A stretch of DNA of 32,091 bases from RGIG9041 sp045541455 (lineage in GTDB: Bacteria; Bacillota; Clostridia; Oscillospirales; QAKW01), in assembly GCA_045541455.1 (NCBI GenBank), contig JAZQJA010000020.1, positions 1 to 32,091 on the forward strand. Direction: 5' to 3'. Of this stretch, positions 9,413-16,296 are shown in pieces. How positions within the stretch are numbered: position 1 is the stretch's first letter; each line of letters starts with the position of its first letter. Under the pieces are notes generated by a model that saw only the letters and a program-made list of their open reading frames with translations, did not search any database and had not been told where the DNA came from. Made by a program: the position numbers and the translations under genes.

Positions 9413-9442
9413 TTGACTTTAAAAGATAATCTATGTTATAAT
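9413..9442 (+). promoter_or_regulatory. sigma-A promoter of rplU-prp-rpmA
   Basis: TTGACT at 9413-9418 and TATAAT at 9437-9442 are separated by 18 bases. This places the start of transcription near 9449, just ahead of the structured leader. Confidence 0.8.
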
Positions 9443-9448
9443 GCATTC

Positions 9449-9521
9449 TAGCCGCGTATGCCGGGTTTTAAATATCTATGATATACCTGTCGTAGCGAGT
9501 TTTCTTAAAGAAAGTGAGGTG
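9449..9521 (+). ncRNA. ribosomal protein L21 leader-like structured 5' UTR
   Basis: About 80 untranslated bases separate the promoter from rplU and can fold. CGGGT pairs with ACCTG, stacked on ATATC/GATAT around a TAT loop (about 9463-9490). A second small hairpin TTTC/GAAA (about 9501-9513) lies just before the ribosome-binding site GTGAGGTG. Firmicutes rplU operons commonly carry an autoregulatory L21 leader in this position. The assignment rests on position and foldability, not on a covariance-model search. Confidence 0.6.
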
Positions 9522-9528
9522 CTTTGTA

Positions 9529-9840
9529 ATGTACGCTGTAATAGAAACAGGCGGTAAGCAATACAAGGTGCAAGACGGTGACGTTATTTTTATTGAAAAA
9601 CTTGATGTTGAAGCAGAAACAAAATATGTATTCGACAAAGTTGTAGCCGTTGGTACTGATGACGGTCTTAAAGTTGGTGCTCCTTATGTTGATGGCGCTA
9701 CAGTTGAGGCTAATGTCGTTAAGAATGGCAAAGCAAAGAAGGTTATCGTTTACAAAATGAAGCCGAAGAAGAATTACAGAAGAAAACAGGGTCATAGACA
9801 GCCTTATACAAAGGTTCAGATCACTGCAATCAATGCTTAA
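9529..9840 (+). CDS. rplU: 50S ribosomal protein L21
   Basis: A 103-residue L21 starting MYAVIETGGKQYKVQ, the standard N-terminus, and ending in the basic segment KMKPKKNYRRKQGHRQPYT. An in-frame GTG 15 bases upstream would add five residues, but the leader's GTGAGGTG ribosome-binding site and conserved MYAVI start fix ATG 9529. The stop overlaps the prp start (TAATG). Confidence 0.98.
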   Translation: MYAVIETGGKQYKVQDGDVIFIEKLDVEAETKYVFDKVVAVGTDDGLKVGAPYVDGATVEANVVKNGKAKKVIVYKMKPKKNYRRKQGHRQPYTKVQITAINA

Positions 9841-10160
9841 TGACTAAATTAATTTTTTTCAAAGACGGAAATAGTTTTGCAGGCTTTCAGTGTAAAAATC
9901 ACTCGGGGTATGCTCAAAACGGTCAAGATATTGTTTGTTCGGCAGTTTCAACTGCTGTTCAGTTAACTGCTTGTTATTTACTTAAATATCACAATAACGA
10001 TATTATATATTCTGTCGATGAACGCAACGCAAGTATTACACTGCGTTGTAATAAACTATTTTTGGAAGCAGATAGACAAATCTCAATCTTATTTGAATTT
10101 GCAAATAGTCTTTCAAATCAGTACCCTAATTATTTTACTTTTGATTTTTTGGAGGTGTAA
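9840..10160 (+). CDS. prp: ribosomal-processing cysteine protease Prp
   Basis: A 106-residue member of the Prp (YsxB) family, the protease that trims the N-terminal extension of L27 in Firmicutes. The catalytic His lies in the NHSGYA motif (about residue 21) and the Cys in DIVCSAVS (about residue 33), at the usual spacing. It sits between rplU and rpmA, the normal place, and translation is coupled to rplU. Its substrate site is visible in the next gene. Confidence 0.94.
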   Translation: MTKLIFFKDGNSFAGFQCKNHSGYAQNGQDIVCSAVSTAVQLTACYLLKYHNNDIIYSVDERNASITLRCNKLFLEADRQISILFEFANSLSNQYPNYFTFDFLEV

Positions 10161-10162
10161 TA

Positions 10163-10447
10163 ATGTTTAAGTTCGATATACAGTTCTTTGCTCATAAAAA
10201 AGGTATGGGTTCTACTAAGAATGGTAGAGATTCCGAGTCAAAAAGACTTGGTGTTAAAAGAGCGGACGGTCAGTTTGTTCTTGCTGGTAACATATTAGTT
10301 ACACAGAGAGGTACTAAAATCCATCCCGGTAACAATGTAGGCAGAGCTTCTAACGATTCACTTTTTGCTCTTATCGACGGTAAAGTCAAATTTGAGCGAA
10401 TGGGAAAAGACAGAAAGAAAGTTTCAGTTTACGCAGTAGAACAATAA
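10163..10447 (+). CDS. rpmA: 50S ribosomal protein L27 (with Prp-cleavable N-terminus)
   Basis: A 94-residue L27. The N-terminus MFKFDIQFFAHKKGMGS has the Firmicutes extension. Prp is expected to cut after QFFA, leaving HKKG as the mature end that reaches the peptidyl transferase centre. The core KNGRDSESKRLGVKR segment is typical. The ribosome-binding site GGAGGTG lies inside the prp 3' end. A strong terminator follows directly. Confidence 0.98.
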   Translation: MFKFDIQFFAHKKGMGSTKNGRDSESKRLGVKRADGQFVLAGNILVTQRGTKIHPGNNVGRASNDSLFALIDGKVKFERMGKDRKKVSVYAVEQ

Positions 10448-10452
10448 AATCT

Positions 10453-10480
10453 AAGCCTCGGATTTTTCCGAGGCTTTTTT
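10453..10480 (+). terminator. intrinsic terminator after rpmA
   Basis: AGCCTCGG (10454-10461) pairs perfectly with CCGAGGCT (10468-10475), followed by a T run. obg starts only 16 bases later, so obg is served by read-through or by a promoter not evident here. The terminator probably lowers obg expression relative to the ribosomal proteins. Confidence 0.9.
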
Positions 10481-10495
10481 ATAGGAGAATTCTCA

Positions 10496-11770
10496 ATGTT
10501 TATAGATATCGCTAAAATCTATATTAAAGCCGGAAATGGCGGTGCGGGTGCTGTAGCTTTTCATCGCGAAAAATATGTAGCAGCAGGCGGACCGGATGGT
10601 GGAGACGGCGGTCGTGGTGGTAACATTATATTTGTCCCCGATTCAAATCTAAATACACTTTTAGATTTTCGTTACAAACGCAAATATGTTGCAAAAAACG
10701 GTGAAAACGGTGGTAGAAACAACTGTTCAGGCGCAAATGCAGAAGATCTAATAATTAAAGTTCCTTTTGGAACTCTAATTAAAGATGCCGCAACCGGATT
10801 AATAATTAAAGATATGTCAGACGGACAACCGTTTATAGCCGCAAAAGGCGGTAATGGTGGATGGGGCAATCAGCATTTTGCGACACCAACAAGACAAATC
10901 CCAAGATTTGCAAAGCCCGGTGAACCTGGTCAAGAAAGGGAAGTGCAGCTTGAACTTAAATTAATTGCTGATGTAGGACTTGTTGGTTTCCCAAATGTTG
11001 GCAAATCAACCTTTTTATCAGTTGTATCTTCGGCTAAACCTAAAATAGCCAATTATCACTTTACTACACTGGTACCTAACCTGGGCGTTGTAAACGCTTA
11101 TGAAGATAAATCTTTTGTTTTAGCAGATATTCCCGGCCTAATCGAAGGTGCTGCAGAGGGTGTAGGTCTTGGCACGGAATTTTTAAGGCATGTTGACAGG
11201 TGCAGACTTTTAATTCATATAGTTGATATTTCTTCAAGCGAAGGAAGAAATCCTATTGACGATTTTGAAGCAATAAACAATGAACTGAAAAATCACTCTG
11301 ACAGATTAGCGTCATTGCCTCAAATTGTAGTTGGAAACAAATGCGATATAGTTACTGATAATGAAATTGTTAAAGATTTCAAAGATCATGTAGAAAACAA
11401 AGGATATAAATTCTTTTTAGTATCTGCTGCTGCGGTTACTGGTATCAAGGATGTAATAGCACAAGTAGTTAAAACACTTGATACTTTACCTGAAACTCTG
11501 ATTTATGAATCCGAATTTATTGAAGAACCTGTAATTAAAGATAAATCTATTAAAGAATTTAGTATAGAAGTACACAACGGCATATATTATGTTGAAGCAG
11601 AATGGCTTGCAAAAATCATGGCTGGCATTAACTACAATGACTATGAATCAATGAATTTTTTCCAGAGAGTCCTTAGAACAAATGGCATTATTGAAAAGCT
11701 TGAAGAGATGGGAATCAAAGAAGGAGATACCGTAAGTATCTATGACTTTGAATTTGATTTTGTAAAATAA
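10496..11770 (+). CDS. obg: GTPase ObgE/CgtA
   Basis: A 424-residue Obg GTPase involved in 50S assembly and stress signalling. The glycine-rich Obg fold (about 1-158) contains many GG turns. The G domain has G1 GFPNVGKST (about 164), G3 DIPGLIEGA and G4 NKCD. A C-terminal OCT-type domain covers about 345-424, as in Clostridia and Bacilli. The ribosome-binding site is AGGAGAA. The stop overlaps the next start (TAATG). Confidence 0.97.
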   Translation: MFIDIAKIYIKAGNGGAGAVAFHREKYVAAGGPDGGDGGRGGNIIFVPDSNLNTLLDFRYKRKYVAKNGENGGRNNCSGANAEDLIIKVPFGTLIKDAATGLIIKDMSDGQPFIAAKGGNGGWGNQHFATPTRQIPRFAKPGEPGQEREVQLELKLIADVGLVGFPNVGKSTFLSVVSSAKPKIANYHFTTLVPNLGVVNAYEDKSFVLADIPGLIEGAAEGVGLGTEFLRHVDRCRLLIHIVDISSSEGRNPIDDFEAINNELKNHSDRLASLPQIVVGNKCDIVTDNEIVKDFKDHVENKGYKFFLVSAAAVTGIKDVIAQVVKTLDTLPETLIYESEFIEEPVIKDKSIKEFSIEVHNGIYYVEAEWLAKIMAGINYNDYESMNFFQRVLRTNGIIEKLEEMGIKEGDTVSIYDFEFDFVK

Positions 11771-12120
11771 TGAAACTTAAGTTCGGCGATATTTTGATTA
11801 TTATATTTTTAATAATTATGGCGATTTTCCTTTTACCTAAAAAAAACACGGGTAATAAAGTTATAATTGAAGCTAACGGAAAAATAGTTAAGCAGTTAGA
11901 CTTATCCGAAAATACCGAATACACTTATTTGGGCAATTATAATAACACCATAAAAATAGAAAACAATAAAGTTTATATATCAAACGCAAGTTGTCCAAAC
12001 AAAGTTTGTGAAAATAGTAACAAAATCAGTAAACAAGGACAGGTATTGTGTTGCTTGCCAAACAAACTACTTGTTTATATTACATCAAGCACAAATGAAA
12101 CGGATGTGATTTCAGGATGA
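11770..12120 (+). CDS. NusG domain II-containing protein, membrane anchored
   Basis: A 116-residue protein with one N-terminal transmembrane helix (about 5-22) and an extracytoplasmic NusG domain II-like beta domain. The family signature is the SCPNKVC stretch with C75 and C80 and the GQVLCCLPNKL stretch with C94 and C95. The function of this family is unknown. It is regularly found next to the Gx/heptaprenyl-synthase-component-I-like membrane protein, as here. The four conserved cysteines outside the membrane suggest a redox or cofactor role, which is inference. Confidence 0.88.
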   Translation: MKLKFGDILIIIFLIIMAIFLLPKKNTGNKVIIEANGKIVKQLDLSENTEYTYLGNYNNTIKIENNKVYISNASCPNKVCENSNKISKQGQVLCCLPNKLLVYITSSTNETDVISG

Positions 12121-12605
12121 GTAAAAAAATTGTAACATGCGGCATATTATCTGCGCTTGCAATAATCATATCGTCTCTGGAAAGGTTTATACCTTTACAA
12201 TCATTTATACCGTTACCTGGTATTAAACTTGGACTTTCAAACTGTATAATACTTTTTTTACTATTAAAATCCAATCCAAATCAAGCTTTTACCGTTATGA
12301 GCATTAAATGTATTGTTGTTTCGATGCTATTTTCGGGTTTTTCATCATTTTTATATTCTTATGCCGGCGGTTTGCTTTCTTTTTTTGTGATGTATCTATT
12401 ATCAAAAAACAAATACTTCACTATCTATGGAATTTCCATTGCCGGAGCCGCTTGTCACAACATAGGTCAAATTGCAATAGCGTCTCTTTTAATGCAAAAT
12501 GAAAAAATTTTTATATATCTGTCACCTTTGATTCTTGTTTCAATTTTTACAGGAATTATTGTAGCCTTAATAACCATTAAATTAATTGAAAGAGTAAAAA
12601 TATAA
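12117..12605 (+). CDS. Gx transporter family protein (heptaprenyl diphosphate synthase component I-like)
   Basis: A 162-residue integral membrane protein with about five hydrophobic helices. It contains the ERFIPLQSFIPLPGIKLGLSN-type segment (about 23-42) typical of Pfam Hpre_diP_synt_I / Gx transporters. The old name reflects early annotation; the fold resembles the S components of ECF transporters. Its start overlaps the NusG-II gene in ATGA, so the two form a translationally coupled pair. The substrate is unknown. Confidence 0.83.
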   Translation: MSKKIVTCGILSALAIIISSLERFIPLQSFIPLPGIKLGLSNCIILFLLLKSNPNQAFTVMSIKCIVVSMLFSGFSSFLYSYAGGLLSFFVMYLLSKNKYFTIYGISIAGAACHNIGQIAIASLLMQNEKIFIYLSPLILVSIFTGIIVALITIKLIERVKI

Positions 12606-12606
12606 C

Positions 12607-13347
12607 ATGAATTTATTTGCTAAATATTACGACTTTCTTGTCGGTGCAGACTATACTCAAATTATCAATTTTTTAGATAGTTCAATAAAACAATATAAGC
12701 CAGATAGTGAGCTTATATGCGATTTGGGATGTGGCACTTGTAATGTTTCTGTCAAACTTTCAGATATTGGCTATGATATGATTGCTATAGACTCAAGTGA
12801 TGACATGTTAAGCATAGCAAAAAAGAAAGTGGAAAATACAAAATCCAATTCTATTCTTTTGCTCTGTCAAGATATTTGCAATTTTGAATTGTATGGAACA
12901 GTAGATGTAATTTATTCAACACTTGATACATTAAATTATATTTTATTCAAACGTGACTTAAAGCGAATTTTTGCTTTAGTTAGAAATTATTTGAATTATA
13001 ATGGTTTACTTATTTTTGATATAAATAGTCATTATAAATTTACAGAAATATTAGGTAACAGCACTTATATTTATGATGAGAACGATGAATTTTGTGTTTG
13101 GGAAAGTTTTTTTGATAGGAAAACCAGTTATTGCTCACACTCTTTAACGTTCTTTGAGAAAAACAACAATGGATTTTATAGAAGATTTAATGATTATCAG
13201 GAACAGCGGTATTACTCGCAAGAGTACATAGAACAACTTGCCAACAAATATGGTTTTGATATTATAAAGGTATGCGATAATTACACTAATAAGAAAGTTA
13301 CATCAAAAACCGAGCGTATCACCTATGTTTTGAAAGTAAATAAATAG
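12607..13347 (+). CDS. class I SAM-dependent methyltransferase
   Basis: A 246-residue Rossmann-fold methyltransferase. Motif I CDLGCGTCNVS is at about 38-48, the acidic residue after beta-2 is in AIDSS (about 60-64), and a DVIYSTLDTLNYI motif-IV-like segment lies near residues 100-112. It belongs to the broad Methyltransf_25/11 group and its substrate cannot be predicted. It starts one base after the Gx gene and is the last gene before the tRNA promoter. Confidence 0.85.
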   Translation: MNLFAKYYDFLVGADYTQIINFLDSSIKQYKPDSELICDLGCGTCNVSVKLSDIGYDMIAIDSSDDMLSIAKKKVENTKSNSILLLCQDICNFELYGTVDVIYSTLDTLNYILFKRDLKRIFALVRNYLNYNGLLIFDINSHYKFTEILGNSTYIYDENDEFCVWESFFDRKTSYCSHSLTFFEKNNNGFYRRFNDYQEQRYYSQEYIEQLANKYGFDIIKVCDNYTNKKVTSKTERITYVLKVNK

Positions 13348-13366
13348 ATTTTTTAGCAAAAAAGTA

Positions 13367-13395
13367 TTGACTTTATTTTTTATTTATAGTAATAT
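13367..13395 (+). promoter_or_regulatory. promoter of tRNA array 1
   Basis: TTGACT (13367-13372) and TAATAT (13390-13395) have a 17-base spacer. They lie about 32 bases before the first tRNA. Confidence 0.75.
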
Positions 13396-13426
13396 ATTCA
13401 CGTTGCCATTAAAAGCAATAAAAGTT

Positions 13427-13503
13427 GGCCTGGTAGTTCAGTTGGTTAGAACGCTAGCCTGTCACGCTAGAGGTCGTGGGTTCGAGCCCCATCCAGGTCG
13501 CCA
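13427..13503 (+). tRNA. tRNA-Asp (GTC), copy 1
   Basis: A 77-base cloverleaf with encoded CCA. The acceptor GGCCTGG pairs with CCAGGTC (one G-T). The anticodon stem CTAGC/GCTAG frames the loop CTGTCAC, with anticodon GTC at 13461-13463. It is identical to the second copy at 18386. Confidence 0.97.
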
Positions 13504-13508
13504 CTTTT

Positions 13509-13584
13509 GCCTCTGTAGCTCAGTAGGTAGAGCAGGGGACTGAAAATCCCCGTGTCGGTGGTGCGACTCCGCCGGGAGGCACCA
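13509..13584 (+). tRNA. tRNA-Phe (GAA), copy 1, degenerate T-arm
   Basis: A 76-base tRNA with anticodon GAA (13542-13544) and encoded CCA. Compared with copy 2 it differs at three places. G replaces T at 13563 (tRNA position 55, normally pseudouridine and near-universal). C replaces T at 13567 (position 59). G replaces C at 13574 (position 66), giving a G-G mismatch with position 7 of the acceptor stem. These changes should weaken the D-loop/T-loop contact, so this copy may be poorly functional or decaying. Confidence 0.85.
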
Positions 13585-13620
13585 AAAAGACAAAAACAAA
13601 TATTGTTTTTGTCTTTTTTT
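13585..13620 (+). terminator. terminator-like hairpin inside tRNA array 1
   Basis: A perfect 15-bp stem, AAAAGACAAAAACAA with its complement, has a 3-base loop and a T run. It begins directly after the CCA of tRNA-Phe. tRNA-Cys starts five bases after it, leaving no room for a separate promoter, so it may act as a partial terminator or processing signal. A version with a different loop occurs at the same place in array 2. Confidence 0.75.
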
Positions 13621-13624
13621 GTAG

Positions 13625-13699
13625 GGTGCCATAGCCAAGCGGTAAGGCCAAGGTCTGCAAAACCTTTATTCCCCGGTTCAAATCCGGGTGGCACCTCCA
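13625..13699 (+). tRNA. tRNA-Cys (GCA), copy 1
   Basis: A 75-base tRNA with acceptor GGTGCCA/TGGCACC, anticodon GCA at 13657-13659, discriminator T and encoded CCA. It is identical to the copy at 18596. Confidence 0.97.
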
Positions 13700-13706
13700 T
13701 ATTTAT

Positions 13707-13782
13707 GGGGCATTAGCGCAGTTGGTAGCGCATCACACTGGCAGTGTGGGGGTCAGGGGTTCAAATCCCCTATGCTCCACCA
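13707..13782 (+). tRNA. tRNA-Ala (GGC)
   Basis: A 76-base tRNA with acceptor GGGGCAT/ATGCTCC, anticodon loop CTGGCAG with anticodon GGC, T-loop TTCAAAT and encoded CCA. It is present only in the upstream array. Confidence 0.96.
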
Positions 13783-13811
13783 GCCCCCTTTGTTTAGGGG
13801 GCTTTTATTTT
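13783..13811 (+). terminator. terminator of tRNA array 1
   Basis: GCCCCCT pairs with AGGGGGC around TTGTTT, followed by TTTTATTTTG. It begins directly after the tRNA-Ala CCA end. Confidence 0.88.
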
Positions 13812-13837
13812 GTTAAAAGCATTTGGAGGAAATATTT

Positions 13838-15193
13838 ATGCCCGAGAAGAGAAGTAGTTTTACCGGTAAAATTGGTTTCGTTCTTGCTGCTGCAGGCTCG
13901 GCTGTTGGCCTTGGTAACATTTGGCGTTTTCCATATCTTGCTGCAAAATACGGTGGCGGAATTTTTCTTTTAGTTTATCTTATATTAGCAGTAACTTTCG
14001 GCTTTGCATTAATGTGTGCCGAAATCGCAATTGGTCGTAAAACAGGAAAAAGTGCAATAAGCGCATTTGCTGTTTTAAATAAGAAATACGCATTTATAGG
14101 AGTGCTCGGTGCGGTAATTCCTGCTATTATTTTGCCATATTATTCAGTAATAGGTGGTTGGGTATCAAAGTATTTTACCGTTTTTATTACCGGAGAAGGT
14201 GCTCTGTCTGCTACTGATGGTTATTTTGGAGACTTTATTTCAAAGCCTATTGAACCTATATTCTGGTTTTTATTTTTTATTGGCTTAACATCGATTATCG
14301 TTCTTTTCGGAGTAGAAAAAGGCATCGAAAAAGTCAGCAAAGTTATGATGCCAGTGTTGGTACTACTAACTTTATTCATCGCCATATATTCAGCATTTTT
14401 ACCCGGAGCCTTAGATGGTGTTCTATATTATATCACTCCTAACTTTAATGACTTTTCTGCAACTACTGTCTTGGCAGCAATGGGACAATTGTTTTATTCA
14501 ATGTCTCTTGCAATGGGCATTATGATTACTTATGGATCGTATATGAAAAAAGATATACGTCTTGAAACTTCAGTAAGACAAATCGAAACTTTTGATACAC
14601 TTATAGCTTTTCTTGCTGGACTTATGATCATTCCCGCTGTATTTGCATTTTCCGGAGGCGATGAGACTGCTCTTGGTAAAGGACCCGGCTTAATGTTCGA
14701 AACTCTTCCAAAAGTCTTTGATGCAATGAAAGGCGGTCAAATAATTGGAGCATTATTCTTTCTTCTTGTCTTTTTTGCTGCATTGACATCATCAATTTCG
14801 CTTATGGAAACTGTAGTTTCTATTTTTATGGACAAATTTGGATGGGGAAGAAAAACATCATGTCTTATCGTTTTCTTATTTAGTATTCTATTGGGCATTC
14901 CATCTTCGCTTGGATTTGGTGTTTGGAGCAAAATTAACATTGGTGGTCTCAGTATTCTTGATATGTTCGATTTCTTAAGCAACAGTGTACTCATGCCAAT
15001 CGTAGCGTTGATGACATGTATATTTGTTGGATATATTATCAAACCTAAATCAATTATCGAAGAAATGGAAATTGGGGGAAAATTTAACAGCAAAAAATTA
15101 TTTACAGTGATAATTAAATACATTGGTCCTATTTTTATAGTCCTTATTCTAATTTCCTCAATACTTGACGCTGCCGGTATAGTTAAGATTTAA
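13838..15193 (+). CDS. neurotransmitter:sodium symporter (NSS/SNF) family transporter
   Basis: A 451-residue polytopic membrane protein with 11-12 hydrophobic helices. The signature of TM1, GSAVGLGNIWRFPYLAAKYGGG, lies near residues 20-41. NSS proteins use sodium to import amino acids or related amines; the substrate cannot be read here. The frame is open from a TTG at 13823, but that codon overlaps the ribosome-binding site GGAGGA (13825-13830), so ATG 13838 is chosen. No promoter is obvious after the tRNA terminator, so read-through is possible. A TAXI-TRAP transporter follows with its own promoter. Confidence 0.92.
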   Translation: MPEKRSSFTGKIGFVLAAAGSAVGLGNIWRFPYLAAKYGGGIFLLVYLILAVTFGFALMCAEIAIGRKTGKSAISAFAVLNKKYAFIGVLGAVIPAIILPYYSVIGGWVSKYFTVFITGEGALSATDGYFGDFISKPIEPIFWFLFFIGLTSIIVLFGVEKGIEKVSKVMMPVLVLLTLFIAIYSAFLPGALDGVLYYITPNFNDFSATTVLAAMGQLFYSMSLAMGIMITYGSYMKKDIRLETSVRQIETFDTLIAFLAGLMIIPAVFAFSGGDETALGKGPGLMFETLPKVFDAMKGGQIIGALFFLLVFFAALTSSISLMETVVSIFMDKFGWGRKTSCLIVFLFSILLGIPSSLGFGVWSKINIGGLSILDMFDFLSNSVLMPIVALMTCIFVGYIIKPKSIIEEMEIGGKFNSKKLFTVIIKYIGPIFIVLILISSILDAAGIVKI

Positions 15194-15212
15194 CCGTATT
15201 ATAAATTTTATA

Positions 15213-15241
15213 TTGAAATATTTAATAATTTATAGTATAAT
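15213..15241 (+). promoter_or_regulatory. promoter of the TAXI-TRAP genes
   Basis: TTGAAA (15213-15218) and TATAAT (15236-15241) have a 17-base spacer. They lie 30 bases before the lipoprotein start. Confidence 0.75.
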
Positions 15242-15270
15242 ATTTTAAAATTTATTTGAGGGAGAGAATT

Positions 15271-16221
15271 ATGAAAAGATTATTATCAATCGTTCTAGCA
15301 TTAGTATTACTTTTATCGTTAGCTTCATGCGGCTCATCTGGTATGACAATGGGCACCGGTGGTACATCAGGTACATACTACGGTTATGGCGGTGTTCTTG
15401 GTCAGTACATAAAAAATCAAGCTGGTATAAATGTAACTGTTGTTTCAACAGATGGCTCAAAAGCAAATATACAGGGTATAGATGCAGGTAATTATCAGCT
15501 TGGCACTGTTCAGTCTGATGTTATGTCTTACGCATGGGATGGAACTCGTTCTTTTGAAAAAGAAGGAAAAATTGATTCGTTTAGAGTAGTTGCAGGTCTT
15601 TATGCAGAGGCAGTTCAACTTGTGACTATGAATCCAGAAATCAAATCTGTTGCCGATCTTAAAGGTAAGTCAGTTTCAATAGGTGCACCTGCTTCTGGTG
15701 TTTATTTCAACGCAATTGATGTACTCAATGCTGCAGGTCTCACAGAAAAAGACATTAATGCTCAATATCAATCATTTGGAGATAGCACTGAAGCTCTCAA
15801 GGACGGTAAAATTGATGCTGCATTTATTGTAGCTGGCGCACCCACACCCGCTATTACCGAACTTTGTACAACAAATGATGCTTATCTTGTTCCTATTGAT
15901 GGCGATATAGCTAAAAAACTTATGAATGACTGTCCGTTCTACACCACCTACGAAATACCTGCTGGTACTTACGAAGGTCAAACTGAAGCGGTAACTACAA
16001 TTACTGTAAAAGCTACACTTATTGTTAGCGCTTCAGCATCTGAAGATGATGTATATAAACTCACAGCTGCTATTTTCGACAATATTGATTCAATCAAATC
16101 TGAAAACGGCAAGGGTGCAGAATTAAGCATTGAAAATGCAACATCAGGTATGACAGTTCCTTTCCATAAAGGTGCTGCAAAGTATTTTTCTGAAAAAAAT
16201 GTTACTGTTGAAGTTGCATAA
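15271..16221 (+). CDS. TAXI family TRAP transporter solute-binding lipoprotein
   Basis: A 316-residue extracytoplasmic binding protein. The signal peptide has two basic residues, a leucine-rich core and the lipobox LASC with the lipid-bearing cysteine at residue 20. The mature part begins with the TAXI-type GTGGTSGTYYGYGGVLGQYI region and contains a DLKGKSVSIGAPASGV segment. TAXI proteins deliver substrates such as glutamate to a fused TRAP permease, the next gene. GAGGGAGAG precedes ATG 15271. An in-frame upstream start (15256) would lie within that site and is rejected. Confidence 0.93.
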   Translation: MKRLLSIVLALVLLLSLASCGSSGMTMGTGGTSGTYYGYGGVLGQYIKNQAGINVTVVSTDGSKANIQGIDAGNYQLGTVQSDVMSYAWDGTRSFEKEGKIDSFRVVAGLYAEAVQLVTMNPEIKSVADLKGKSVSIGAPASGVYFNAIDVLNAAGLTEKDINAQYQSFGDSTEALKDGKIDAAFIVAGAPTPAITELCTTNDAYLVPIDGDIAKKLMNDCPFYTTYEIPAGTYEGQTEAVTTITVKATLIVSASASEDDVYKLTAAIFDNIDSIKSENGKGAELSIENATSGMTVPFHKGAAKYFSEKNVTVEVA

Positions 16222-16237
16222 ATCGTAGACATTATTG

Positions 16238-16268
16238 TGGCTGCGACGAACAGATGTCGTCGCAGCCA
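16238..16268 (+). promoter_or_regulatory. perfect 12-bp hairpin between TAXI binding protein and TRAP permease
   Basis: TGGCTGCGACGA (16238-16249) pairs perfectly with TCGTCGCAGCCA (16257-16268) around a 7-base loop. It is followed by TTTCAAATTTT, not a clean T run. It probably protects the 3' end of the binding-protein message and reduces read-through into the permease. This is a usual way to make more binding protein than permease. Confidence 0.75.
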
Positions 16269-16296
16269 TTTCAAATTTTAGACCTAGGAGATAACA

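Noticed and set aside
9505..9795. Minus-strand open frame over rplU
   Set aside because: It is a shadow of the L21 gene, with no promoter or ribosome-binding site.
13467..13700. Open frame on the minus strand across tRNA array 1 (protein with a VPPGFEPGNKGFADLG-like start)
   Set aside because: It is entirely antisense to tRNA genes. Such frames recur in databases as artefacts of tRNA sequence; the same one appears at 18426-18695 across array 2.
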